Positions 16,026 through 23,956 of a DNA stretch of 64,000 nucleotides are shown here, in pieces; position 1 is the first letter of the stretch; each line of letters begins with the position of its first letter. Location: the NCBI RefSeq assembly GCF_042650605.1, contig NZ_JBHSBN010000003.1:186001-250000 (forward strand), written 5' to 3'. Source of the DNA: Micromonospora_J zhanjiangensis. GTDB taxonomy: Bacteria; Actinomycetota; Actinomycetes; Mycobacteriales; Micromonosporaceae. The notes below the pieces were generated by a model. That model was not told the DNA's origin and searched no databases. It saw only the letters and a program-made list of their open reading frames with translations. The position numbers were made by a program, and so were the translations under genes.

Positions 16026-17282
16026 ATGGAGACCGCGCTGTACGCGATCTGCGCCGCGGCCGGTTGGCTCGCCTTCGGCTACAAGCTGCGCGACCTGCGG
16101 TCCGACCGGGACAACCGGGTGCTGCGGGCGATGGTGTACGCCTTCGGGTCGTTCGCCGCCGGGGTGACGCTGGCGATCCCGCCGCTGGCCGCCGCCGTGG
16201 ACACCTCGACCGGGCTGCCGAACCTGGCCAAGGTGCTCGCCCACGCCGGGGTGATGTCGGTCGCGGCGCAGGCCGAGGTGCTGCTGCTGTTCCTCGCCCT
16301 GCCCGGCGAGCGGGCCGCGCCGAGGGCCCGTCTGCGGTTGCTGATGTCGGCCGGCGCGTACGCGGCGTTGGTCGGGTTGTGGCTGGTCACCCTGGCGGCC
16401 GGGGCGCCGGTGGCGCTCACCGTGGAGTACGCCCGGGTGCCGGCCGTGCTCGCGTACCTGGTCGTCTACCTGTGCGTGTTCGTGGCGTACTCGGCCGACA
16501 TCGCCCGGCTGTGCTGGCGGTTCGCCCGGGTGGCCGCCCGGCCGTGGCTGCGGCGCGGCCTGCGGGTGACCGCCATGGGCGCGGTGTTCGGGTTGGCCTA
16601 CTGCGCCAGCAAGGCCGGCTACCTGGTCGGCTACCGGCTCGGCGCGCACCCGGCCGGCGAGCAGCGGGTGGCGGCGGTGCTGGTCACGATCAGCGCGCTG
16701 CTGATGATCGTGGGGCTGACCCTGCCGGCCTGGGGACCGGCGGTCGACCTGGCGCTGACCTGGTCCCGCCGGCAGGTGGCCTGGCGGCGGTTGGGGCCGT
16801 TGTGGACGGCGGTCACCGCGGCGCAGCCGCAGCTGGTGCTCGACGACGGGGTACGCCGGACCGGGGTGGCGTTCCGGGACATCGACTACGCGCTGCACCG
16901 GCGGATCACCGAGATCCGGGACGGTCGGTTGGCGCTGCGGCCGTACATCGACGAGCGGGTGACCGAGGCGGCGGCCGAACTGCTGGCCGGGTCGGGACTG
17001 CCGGCGGCGGAGCGGGCCGCGGTGCTGGAGGCGACGATGATCGCCGCCGGGGTGCGCGGGCTGCGGACCGGCACGGTGGCCGAACGGCCGGACCGGTCCG
17101 ACCCGTACGACCCGACCGGCGGGTACACCGGGGAGATCGCCTGGTTGACCCGGGTGGCCCGGGCGTACGCGGGCTCCCCGGTGGTGGTCCGCGCACTGGC
17201 GGCGACCGCCGGGCCGGGGTGGGGGTCCGATCCGGCCACCCCGCCGCCCGGCGGACCGGCCGTGCCGACGGGCGGAGGGTGA
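16026..17282 (+). CDS. MAB_1171c-type (DUF6545) multi-pass membrane protein
   Basis: 418 residues. The first 240 form about seven hydrophobic segments (for example ALYAICAAAGWLAFGYKL, LIMSA-like GAYAALVGLWLVTLA, VTISALLMIVGLTLPAWG), followed by a soluble C-terminal part (AWRRLGPLWTAVTAAQPQL, FRDIDYALHRRITEIRDG, ATMIAAGVRGL) typical of the family annotated as MAB_1171c putative transporter / DUF6545. Transport has not been shown. It nearly always follows an XRE-ImmA/IrrE pair in actinobacteria, as here. GGGAGG at 16015-16020 is close to the ATG at 16026; a GTG at 16020 overlaps it and is less likely. Confidence 0.8.
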   Translation: METALYAICAAAGWLAFGYKLRDLRSDRDNRVLRAMVYAFGSFAAGVTLAIPPLAAAVDTSTGLPNLAKVLAHAGVMSVAAQAEVLLLFLALPGERAAPRARLRLLMSAGAYAALVGLWLVTLAAGAPVALTVEYARVPAVLAYLVVYLCVFVAYSADIARLCWRFARVAARPWLRRGLRVTAMGAVFGLAYCASKAGYLVGYRLGAHPAGEQRVAAVLVTISALLMIVGLTLPAWGPAVDLALTWSRRQVAWRRLGPLWTAVTAAQPQLVLDDGVRRTGVAFRDIDYALHRRITEIRDGRLALRPYIDERVTEAAAELLAGSGLPAAERAAVLEATMIAAGVRGLRTGTVAERPDRSDPYDPTGGYTGEIAWLTRVARAYAGSPVVVRALAATAGPGWGSDPATPPPGGPAVPTGGG

Positions 17283-17332
17283 GGTCCGGCGGACAACGAC
17301 GGCGGCCCGGTGGCGGGGTGACCGCCCGACCG

Positions 17333-17360
17333 TTGGACCTATGTAGATTTCCGATATAGT
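17333..17360 (+). promoter_or_regulatory. Promoter with overlapping PadR-type operator, leaderless start
   Basis: TTGGAC at 17333-17338, a 16-bp spacer and TATAGT at 17355-17360. Only 6 nt separate the -10 box from the GTG at 17367, so the message should be leaderless. CTATGT near 17339 and ATATAG near 17354 form an imperfect inverted repeat (5 of 6) covering the spacer and -10 box, where a PadR repressor would bind its own promoter. Confidence 0.55.
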
Positions 17361-17366
17361 TGCCCG

Positions 17367-17687
17367 GTGAGAATCACCGTCCCCACCGCACGCGTTCTCG
17401 CCGCGTTGCTCACCGATCCCGACGCCGATCGGTACGGCCTCGACCTGATGCAGGACACCGGCCTGGCCAGCGGCACCCTCTACCCGATCCTGCACCGGCT
17501 GGTGACGGCCGGCTGGCTCGCCACCCGGTGGGAGGAGATCGACCCGGTGGCGCAGGGTCGACCGGCCCGCCGCTACTACCGGCTGACCCCGGAGGGCGTG
17601 ACGCGGGCCGGGCAGGCCCTGGCCGAGCTGCGGGCGTCGACCGCCGTGGCACCGGAGCCGAGGCGCACCGCGCGGCCGGCATGGTGA
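17367..17687 (+). CDS. PadR-family transcriptional regulator
   Basis: A 106-residue winged-helix protein of the PadR family: ARVLAALLTDPDADRYGLDLMQDTGLASGTLYPILHRLVTAGWL, then the wing (RRYYRLTPEGVTRA). The GLASGTLYPIL recognition helix is the hallmark. It lacks the long C-terminal dimerisation helices of subfamily 1, so it is a short subfamily-2 type. The GTG start appears leaderless behind its promoter. Its stop overlaps the start of the downstream membrane gene, the usual arrangement of PadR with a membrane target it represses. Confidence 0.88.
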   Translation: MRITVPTARVLAALLTDPDADRYGLDLMQDTGLASGTLYPILHRLVTAGWLATRWEEIDPVAQGRPARRYYRLTPEGVTRAGQALAELRASTAVAPEPRRTARPAW

Positions 17688-18613
17688 GCCGGCGGATCGC
17701 GCGGGCGCTGTTGGACGTCGCCGCCCGGCGCTGGCCTGCCGACCTGCGCGCGGAGCTGCACCAGGAGTGGTCCGCCGAGCTGCACGTGCTGGCCGCGGAA
17801 CGGCGGCACGCTCGGATGCTGCGCTACGCCGCGAGCCTCGCGGTCGCCCGGCCGGCGCCCCGGCGGTCGGTCCCGATCGGCACGGTGCTCGCCGGTGCCT
17901 GGCGGGTGGCCCGGCTGGTGCTGGTGGCGCCGCTGCTCTGTGTGGCGCTGCTCGCCGCGAGCCTGCTGGCGATGAACGTGGCCGTGAACCTGGTGAAGAC
18001 GGTCACCGGCACGATGGAGCTGCCGCTGGCGACGCTGTTCGTGCTGGCCGCCGCGGTGATGATGGCCCGGATCGGGCGCCGGTGGACCCTCGACGGCGCG
18101 CCGCCGGGGCTGTTGCTGCTCGCGGTGACCGCCCCGGGTTTCGCCTTCGCACTGCTGATGAACTCCGTCCTGGGCGGCGTCTACAAGCTCGCGGTGCACG
18201 CTCCGGCGTACGCGGTGTTCTTCCTCGGGCTGGGCGCGGTGCTGGCGGCGGTGGGGCGGCTCGCGCGGGCCGGCCGCCGCGGCGCCGCCTGGGCGACCGG
18301 CGCCCTCGGCGCGGTCCTCGCCGCCGACCTCGCCGTCGTGCTGACGGTGCTGAACGGCCACGCTTCGACGGAGGAGCTGCCGCCGGCGGCGTCGGCCCCG
18401 GTCTGGCTGTTCACCGCGGTCACCGACAGCGGCTTCGGGGTGCCGGGTCTGGGCGGCACGGAGATCTTCCTCGTCGGCGACGTGGTCGAGCTGGACCCGT
18501 GGCTGTACCTGATCTTCACGGCGCTGGCCCTGGGCGCGGTCATCGGTCGCGCCGGCCGGGCCGTCGGGGCCGCTCCCACCGCCGGACCCGTGGCCGGCCG
18601 GTCGGCGGCGTGA
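17681..18613 (+). CDS. PadR-linked multi-pass membrane protein
   Basis: A 310-residue membrane protein. A soluble N-terminal helix region (RRIARALLDVAARRWPADLRAELHQEWSAELHVL) is the kind of 'permease prefix' seen in PadR-linked membrane proteins, then about six to seven hydrophobic segments follow (LVLVAPLLCVALLAASLLAM, TLFVLAAAVMMARI, YAVFFLGLGAVLAAVG, VLAADLAVVLTVL). It probably responds to membrane or antibiotic stress under PadR control; that is inference from the pairing. ATG at 17681 or the adjacent GTG at 17684 could start it; both overlap the PadR stop. Confidence 0.75.
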   Translation: MVSRRIARALLDVAARRWPADLRAELHQEWSAELHVLAAERRHARMLRYAASLAVARPAPRRSVPIGTVLAGAWRVARLVLVAPLLCVALLAASLLAMNVAVNLVKTVTGTMELPLATLFVLAAAVMMARIGRRWTLDGAPPGLLLLAVTAPGFAFALLMNSVLGGVYKLAVHAPAYAVFFLGLGAVLAAVGRLARAGRRGAAWATGALGAVLAADLAVVLTVLNGHASTEELPPAASAPVWLFTAVTDSGFGVPGLGGTEIFLVGDVVELDPWLYLIFTALALGAVIGRAGRAVGAAPTAGPVAGRSAA

Positions 18614-18614
18614 G

Positions 18615-18679
18615 CCGGCCGCACCGCGGACCCGGCAGGCCGCGGGGTGAACCGGCCGCACCGCGGGCCCGGCAGGCCG
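18615..18679. repeat. 28-bp direct repeat between convergent genes
   Basis: A 28-bp block starting CCGGCCGCACCGCGG and ending GGCAGGCCG occurs at 18615-18642 and again at 18652-18679 with one mismatch, 37 bp apart. It fills the gap between the PadR-linked membrane gene and the beta-helix gene. No CRISPR or transposon features accompany it. Confidence 0.6.
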
Positions 18680-18701
18680 GCGGGGTGCGCCGCCACACCG
18701 T

Positions 18702-20348
18702 TCAGCCCGTCGGCGGCGGCTCGGCCGCCAGGCCGCGGTTGCGGTCCCAGCGACCGTCGCCCGGACCGCAGTCGAACCGGGTCGCGGCCACCGCGTTGCC
18801 GGCCAGGTCGTTGTCCAGCACCGCGGCCGGGCCCCGACCGGCCGCGGTCAGCCACAGCGCGTACGACTGGGTGGGCGACCGCTGGCCGTCCCAGATCCGG
18901 TTGCCGCGGATCTGCAGCCCCCGGGTGGGCGCCGCCACGGTGATGCCGGCCCGGTGCGCGGGCGCGTCCGGCAGCTCGTAGCCGGCGCCGGACTCCGGCG
19001 GCTCGCCGTGCCAGGCGGTGGTGACCCCGGGGCGGACCGGGGTGAGCCGCAACTCGGTCGCGGTGTTCGAGGCGACGGTGGCGGTCCGGCTGCCGACCGT
19101 CACGGTCTTGCCGAGGTGCCCGTCCGGACGCCAGTCGGCCGCCGTGTCGGTCAGCGAGAGCCGGCCGTAGCCGACCGTCGGGCCGCCGCCCGAGGTGGCC
19201 GGCTCGCACCGGCGGCCGTTGTCCCGGATCCGGTTGTCCAGCACGGTCGCGTCGCTCAGCCCGGCGTCGATGTGTACGCCGTCCAGCCCGTTGCCCCAGA
19301 TGTCGTTGCCGTCCACCACGATCCCGCCGGACTCGTTCTCGTCGCCCCGGTGGATGTTGTGCTGGCGGAAGCCGTACCGGCCGTTGCGGCTGATCCGGTT
19401 GCCGGCGACCGTGTACGGGCCGGTGCTGTTGCCGATGCTCACCCCGTCGGCGAAGTTGCCGTCGACCAGGCACCCGGTCACGATGCCGCCCCGCCCGGCG
19501 ACCCCGGCGGTGCCGTGCGCCGACACGTCGTAGCCGGCCTCGTGGTTGCCGACCATCACGCAGCCGGAGACGATGATCCCGTCGGCGCCCCAGTCGGAGA
19601 TACCGAACCGGTTGTCCTCGGTGTGGCAGGCGGTGATCCGGATCCCCCGGGGCGGCGGCCAGTAGTCCTTCTGCAGCTCGACGAAGATGCCGTTCGTACC
19701 GTTGCCGCGCGCCACGCAGCCGGTCACCGAGAACCGCTCGTCGGGACCCCACCCGCCGATGCCGACGCCGATCCCGGCACCGCCCATCTGCTGCCCGTTG
19801 TCCAGCCGGCCGCAGCCCACCACGACCAGCCCCTCCACCACGGTGTCCTGCAGGAAGTCGCAGCCGAAGCCGGTCGCCGCCGTGTGGTGGATGTACAGGT
19901 CGCGGAACCGGCCGCGCAGCACGTACTGCAGGCCGAGTCCCTTGGCCAGGACGTCGTATTCGGTCATCTCCACGCCGGTGCCGTCGATCTCGAACCCGGC
20001 GAAGGTGCAGTCGGCGGTGTGGTTGTCCGGCCCGGCGCCGTGCTGCTGGGTGGTGTGGAAGGCCAACGGCACCGACGCACCGGGATTGCCGGGGTTGCCG
20101 AGCAGGAACCGGGTCACCCCGGGACCGGCGCCGATCAAAGACACCCGGCTGCGCCAGACCGTGCCGACGTCGTGGATGGCGTAGTTGCCCGGCGGGCAGT
20201 AGATCACCCGGCCCAGCCCGTCCCGGACGGCCGCGTCGCCGAGCCGGTCGACCAGCGCGGCCAGCGCCGGCTGGTCGTTGGTGACCCCGTCACCCACCAG
20301 GCCGTGCTCCCGGGCGTCGTACACCGAGCCGCCGGGTGGGGCCGTCAC
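18702..20348 (-). CDS. Right-handed parallel beta-helix (pectate-lyase-like) protein
   Basis: A 548-residue beta-helix protein. After an opening SVYDAREHGLVGDGVTNDQPAL (the D-GDGxTDD-type entry of phage tailspike and GH28-like helices) come many helix turns with asparagine ladders: GFEIDGTGVEM, NGTNGIFVELQKDYW, DNRFGISDWGADGIIVSGC, NFADGVSIGNSTGPYTVAGNRISRNG, VDGNDIWGNGLDGVHID, RGLQIRGNRIWDGQ. This suggests binding or cleavage of a polysaccharide, but no catalytic triad can be assigned. The GTG at 20348 follows AAGGAGGT; with that start there is no signal peptide, which is odd for a polysaccharide-active beta-helix. The upstream frame is not convincing coding sequence. Confidence 0.8.
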   Translation of the reverse strand: MTAPPGGSVYDAREHGLVGDGVTNDQPALAALVDRLGDAAVRDGLGRVIYCPPGNYAIHDVGTVWRSRVSLIGAGPGVTRFLLGNPGNPGASVPLAFHTTQQHGAGPDNHTADCTFAGFEIDGTGVEMTEYDVLAKGLGLQYVLRGRFRDLYIHHTAATGFGCDFLQDTVVEGLVVVGCGRLDNGQQMGGAGIGVGIGGWGPDERFSVTGCVARGNGTNGIFVELQKDYWPPPRGIRITACHTEDNRFGISDWGADGIIVSGCVMVGNHEAGYDVSAHGTAGVAGRGGIVTGCLVDGNFADGVSIGNSTGPYTVAGNRISRNGRYGFRQHNIHRGDENESGGIVVDGNDIWGNGLDGVHIDAGLSDATVLDNRIRDNGRRCEPATSGGGPTVGYGRLSLTDTAADWRPDGHLGKTVTVGSRTATVASNTATELRLTPVRPGVTTAWHGEPPESGAGYELPDAPAHRAGITVAAPTRGLQIRGNRIWDGQRSPTQSYALWLTAAGRGPAAVLDNDLAGNAVAATRFDCGPGDGRWDRNRGLAAEPPPTG

Positions 20349-20571
20349 CAGCACCTCCTTCGGGTACGCGCCGCCGCTCCCGCGCCGCCGCCCCGATCCA
20401 CTCTCCCCCGCCGACACGCATCCTTTCCCCCGATCCGCCCCGAGAAACGACGCAAATCCCCTCCCCCTTCCCCGCTGCCACCGCGTCCCCCGCCCCCGCC
20501 GCCGCCGCGCGGTGGTCAGGTTGGTGGGTGAATGGCTGCGTGCGGGCGGGGGTGGAGGGCAGGATGGGGGG

Positions 20572-20775
20572 ATGGGATCCTCGGCGCAGGTTCCGCTGGT
20601 CGACGGCCCGGCCGACGGGCAGACGATCACGGTCGAGCTGGACGTCACCGGCCGTCCTGCACTCACGTACCACCATCTCGACGGCGGCGGCCTGGCCGAC
20701 GCCCAGATCTACGAGCTGGAAACGGTCTCCGACGACGGCCCATGGCTCTACCGTTGGCGCGGTCCCGCCGCCTGA
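20572..20775 (+). CDS. Small hypothetical protein (67 aa)
   Basis: A short protein, MGSSAQVPLVDGPADGQTIT, continuing with VELDVTGRPALTYHHLDGG and ending IYELETVSDDGPWLYRWRGPAA. It is acidic, has no membrane segment and its codon use fits the neighbours. I do not recognise a family; the pattern of a short beta-rich chain ending in YRWRGP resembles small head-tail or hydrolase-linked proteins, but this is weak. It is divergent from the beta-helix gene and convergent with the pyruvyl transferase gene. Confidence 0.55.
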   Translation: MGSSAQVPLVDGPADGQTITVELDVTGRPALTYHHLDGGGLADAQIYELETVSDDGPWLYRWRGPAA

Positions 20776-20841
20776 CGGGATGCTCTCCGGCGAATCTTGG
20801 CGCGAATCGGCCCCGGAGGGGCCACCGCGCGCCAACGTCCA

Positions 20842-22035
20842 TCACGGCAGTCGGGCGGGGTCAGTCTCGTGGCGTTCAAGACCCTCCAGCAGGGGGGCGA
20901 GGAGTTCGCCGCTGGCCTTTGCGCGGGCGCACATGCCCTCCACCCGCAGGGCGGTGCCCGCGGCCCGGCTGGCCCGTTCGTCCCAGAGCCGGTCCACCTC
21001 GGCCAGCAGCGGGCCCTCCACCTCGCGTTCGACGCCGCGCAGCGCCGGCACCCCAGCCCGCTGGGCGAAGTCGAACACCTTCCCCGCGTACGGCAGCGGC
21101 AGGAACGGCGTCCCGGCCATCGCCGCGAAGATCAGGAAGTGCAGTCGCATGCCGACGGCCAGGTCGAAGTGCCGCATCAGGCCGAGAATCTGACGCGGCC
21201 GGTAGTCGCCGTGCAGGATCCGGCCGTGGACGGCGGCGGTCATCTGGGACAGCACCCCGTGCGCGTGCCGGATGTCGTCCCGCTCCATCGGCACGAACAG
21301 CACGCTGGCGTCCAGCCGGTGGACCAGGAAGTCGCCGACCTGGGCGAGCAGCCGGTGGTAGCCGGCCTCGTCGAGCCGCGCCGCGGCCCGACCCGGTTCC
21401 CGCACGCTCATCCCGACCAGCCGGCGGGAACGCGGAATCCCCTCCTCGCGGAGCAGGTCGTCGCCGAATTCCTCCGGTTCGAGCATCATGGCCGGGTCGC
21501 CGGTGACGGTGATCAACCGGGTGACGCCGGACTCCTCCAGCAGCAGCCGGGACTCCTCGTCCCGGACGGTGACCTCGACCGCCGCGCCCAACGCCTCGCG
21601 GACCATCCCGCAGTCCACCGGCTCGGTCAGCGGACCGGCGCCCACCGCGTACGTGCAGACCGGCAGGCCGCGCTCCTGGGCCGCCACGACGAGCCGCAGA
21701 TAACGGCGGGCCTCGGTGTCGTACAGGATCCCGCCGCCGCCGAGGACGAGCAGGTCCAACCGGGCCAGCGTCTGGGCCGAGTCGGCGCGGCTGATCCCCT
21801 CCCACGGCTCGGCGAGCACGTTCGGGTGCGAGCGCAACGTGTGCCCCGGGTCCCGGGAGAAGACCAGCAGTTGGGCATCCGGCCGGCGGGCACGCAGGTC
21901 GGCCAGCAGCCCGGTGAGAATCGCCTCGTCGCCGAGGTTGCGTCCCCCGTACGACCCGAGGATCCCGATCACCGGCCCGCCGTCACCCGACGCGCCACCG
22001 TTCGGAGCCACCCGGCCGACTACCCGCTTCCGCAC
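20842..22035 (-). CDS. Polysaccharide pyruvyl transferase family protein
   Basis: About 397 residues. Family features are IGILGSYGGRNLGDEAILTGLL near the N-terminus, DLLVLGGGGILYDTEARRY, a central CTYAVGAGPLTEPVD, and the C-terminal FDLAVGMRLHFLIFAAMAGTPFLPLPYAGKV, all matching CsaB-like enzymes that transfer pyruvate from phosphoenolpyruvate to sugar residues of cell-wall or capsular polymers. No other polysaccharide genes are adjacent except the beta-helix protein. The start is uncertain: GTGs at 22035 and 22011 are possible and the frame extends to 22113; none has a strong ribosome-binding site. Confidence 0.82.
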   Translation of the reverse strand: MRKRVVGRVAPNGGASGDGGPVIGILGSYGGRNLGDEAILTGLLADLRARRPDAQLLVFSRDPGHTLRSHPNVLAEPWEGISRADSAQTLARLDLLVLGGGGILYDTEARRYLRLVVAAQERGLPVCTYAVGAGPLTEPVDCGMVREALGAAVEVTVRDEESRLLLEESGVTRLITVTGDPAMMLEPEEFGDDLLREEGIPRSRRLVGMSVREPGRAAARLDEAGYHRLLAQVGDFLVHRLDASVLFVPMERDDIRHAHGVLSQMTAAVHGRILHGDYRPRQILGLMRHFDLAVGMRLHFLIFAAMAGTPFLPLPYAGKVFDFAQRAGVPALRGVEREVEGPLLAEVDRLWDERASRAAGTALRVEGMCARAKASGELLAPLLEGLERHETDPARLP

Positions 22036-22279
22036 ACCCCATGCCCGATCAGCGGCGTCGCGCTGGCCGCGACGGCCACCACGATGCGTGCACGCCAGCC
22101 GGCCCGACGCCACTCCCGCTGTCCCGACTCGTCGGCGCCTGGAGGGCCGACGGTGCGAGGCCCGGACTGTCAGATCCGAGCGGTACGTTCCCTACCCTGA
22201 CTACCGACTCAGCCCACCCGACCCCGTCGGGCACAGCGTCGGACCACGTTGTCGAGCACCTTCCGGGAGATCCGAGAGA

Positions 22280-22372
22280 ATGAACCTTTTTCAACCTGAA
22301 CCGCGCGGTGCGCAAGCCGCGTCTTCGACCTCGGCCAACGCCGGAGCGCAAGGGGAGGTTGAAAAAGGTTCA
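22280..22372 (+). promoter_or_regulatory. Repeated 93-nt hairpin leader, copy 1
   Basis: The element starts with ATGAACCTTTTTCAACCT and ends with AGGTTGAAAAAGGTTCA directly before the ATG of the DUF4246 gene. The outer 17 bases (22281-22297 and 22356-22372) are a perfect inverted repeat. In RNA this places the AGGGGAGG and AAAGG ribosome-binding candidates in the 3' arm of a long stem, paired with an anti-Shine-Dalgarno-like 5' arm. The 93 nt are also open in frame with the gene, encoding MNLFQPEPRGA through GEVEKGS. A second copy is at 45217-45309. A TACCCT -10 candidate is at 22191-22196. The regulatory role is inference. Confidence 0.7.
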
Positions 22373-23872
22373 ATGACTGACCTGTCTGGCTTCCCCCTGC
22401 CCTTCGTGGAATCCCACAAGATGCCGGTCGCGGCGCCCCGGACGCTGCGGGAACTCGAGATGATGCGGCTGAGCGCCGAGATCCGGGCGAAGCCGCAGTG
22501 GTTCGTCAAGATGAACGACGCCGACATCGTCGCCAGGTGGACCCGGGAAGCCGCCGCCCAGGGCCTGACCGAGGCGCAGATCCGCTACGTGCTCGCGGAA
22601 CTGTCCTACTACGCGCGGCTGCGGGACGAGCGGACCGGGATCGAGGTGTCCGCCGTCGACGGGGTGTGGCAGTCGGACACGTTGATCGACAGCGAGCTGC
22701 GGTCCCGCCTGCGCGAGGCGGTCCGGGTGTTGGAAGAGGTCCCCGAGGCGGAGCGGGACTGGCATCCGGGATCGGACGAGCAGGTACTGGACCTGGTCCA
22801 CCCCTCACTGTTCTGCCTCGTGCGTCAGGTGAGCCGCACGGACGACTCGGCATGGCCGACCCCGAGGGCCGGTGGCGCGCGGTACGCGTACTCGGAGAAG
22901 TTCCAGTGGCTGCCCACCGATGTCGAGGTCGACGACGACGGGACCGCCGTCTTCGCCTCGTACGTCAACAACGTCCACCCCGTGACCCACCGCGAACTCG
23001 CGGACGTCCTGCCGATCCTCTTCGCGCGCCTGCGCCCGCTCTTCGAACGGGTGCTCACGGATCTGCGCCATCCGCGGCCCCTGCGGATCGAGGCCGACCC
23101 CTACGGGTGGTACGACGACGACCCGGGCAGGCCGACCGGCCCGGCCGACGGCGACGACAAGGAGGCCCAGGATGCGTGGGACGAGGCCATGGACGAATGG
23201 TGGGACAACCGCCGCCCGGTGATCCCGGACGCCCCCGTCTTCAGCCCGCCCGCACCCCCGGACGACTCCGCCCGGGTCGACCTACGCGGTCGCCGACTGC
23301 AGGTCATCGTCAAGCTCGCCAACATCCACCTCACCCCGGACAAGCCCGAGTACCCCGGCGGTAGCTGGCACGTCGAGGGGATGATGAACGAGCGCATCGT
23401 CTCGACCGGTATCTACTACTGGGACAGCGAGAACATCACCGACAGCCGGCTGGGATTCCGGGCGGCGGTCGACGACCCGGACTACGAGCAGAACGACGAG
23501 ATCGGTCTGCGCGACGTCTACGGCCTGGATGACGAGGACCCGTTGAACCAGGTGCTCGGGTCGGTGCCGACCGGCGCGGGCCGCTGCCTGGCGTTCCCGA
23601 ACATCCTCCAGCATCGCGTCAGCCCGTTCCGCCTCGCCGACCCCACCCGGCCGGGGCATCGCAAGATCCTGGCCTTCTTCCTGGTCGACCCCTCGGTGAC
23701 GATCGTCTCGACCGCCGACGTGCCACCGCAGCAGCCCTGGTCGCCGACCTCGACCATGACGCTGGACCAGGCCAAGGAGTACCGCGAGCAACTGATGCGG
23801 GAACGGAAGTTCTTCGTCGACGAACACAACGAGGAGTTGTACGAGCGGGAGTTCTCCCTCTGCGAGCACTAG
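22373..23872 (+). CDS. DUF4246 family protein, probable iron/2-oxoglutarate-type oxygenase
   Basis: A 499-residue DUF4246 protein. The N-terminal half is helical (RTLRELEMMRLSAEIRAKP, ARWTREAAAQGLTEAQIRYVL). The C-terminal half looks like a double-stranded beta-helix oxygenase: YPGGSWHVEGMMNERIVSTG offers an HxE metal pair, ILQHRVSPFRL a distal His, and PGHRKILAFFLVDP an Arg that could hold 2-oxoglutarate. This catalytic reading is mine; DUF4246 itself has no assigned reaction. The product is cytoplasmic. I start at the ATG at 22373 because the family begins there; translation from 22280 would add the 31-residue leader. It is divergent from the pyruvyl transferase gene. Confidence 0.8.
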   Translation: MTDLSGFPLPFVESHKMPVAAPRTLRELEMMRLSAEIRAKPQWFVKMNDADIVARWTREAAAQGLTEAQIRYVLAELSYYARLRDERTGIEVSAVDGVWQSDTLIDSELRSRLREAVRVLEEVPEAERDWHPGSDEQVLDLVHPSLFCLVRQVSRTDDSAWPTPRAGGARYAYSEKFQWLPTDVEVDDDGTAVFASYVNNVHPVTHRELADVLPILFARLRPLFERVLTDLRHPRPLRIEADPYGWYDDDPGRPTGPADGDDKEAQDAWDEAMDEWWDNRRPVIPDAPVFSPPAPPDDSARVDLRGRRLQVIVKLANIHLTPDKPEYPGGSWHVEGMMNERIVSTGIYYWDSENITDSRLGFRAAVDDPDYEQNDEIGLRDVYGLDDEDPLNQVLGSVPTGAGRCLAFPNILQHRVSPFRLADPTRPGHRKILAFFLVDPSVTIVSTADVPPQQPWSPTSTMTLDQAKEYREQLMRERKFFVDEHNEELYEREFSLCEH

Positions 23873-23956
23873 GCGCTGATTCGGCCCATGTGTCCACCAC
23901 TGTTCGTCGATGCAGGAGGCGGCAGTCCAGCCACGATGACCGGGTATGGTGACTCG

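Noticed and set aside
14956..17282. XRE-ImmA trio as a phage-defence or toxin-antitoxin module
   Set aside because: The composition fits chromosomal stress regulators; no toxin or defence-island neighbour supports it.
18615..18679. Direct repeat as a possible CRISPR start
   Set aside because: Only two copies with a 9-bp gap, no cas genes and no leader.
22280..22372. Leader repeats as the two ends of a composite transposon
   Set aside because: They are in the same orientation, lie exactly before start codons, and the 23 kb between them are ordinary chromosomal genes such as ahpE, aceE and gltX.
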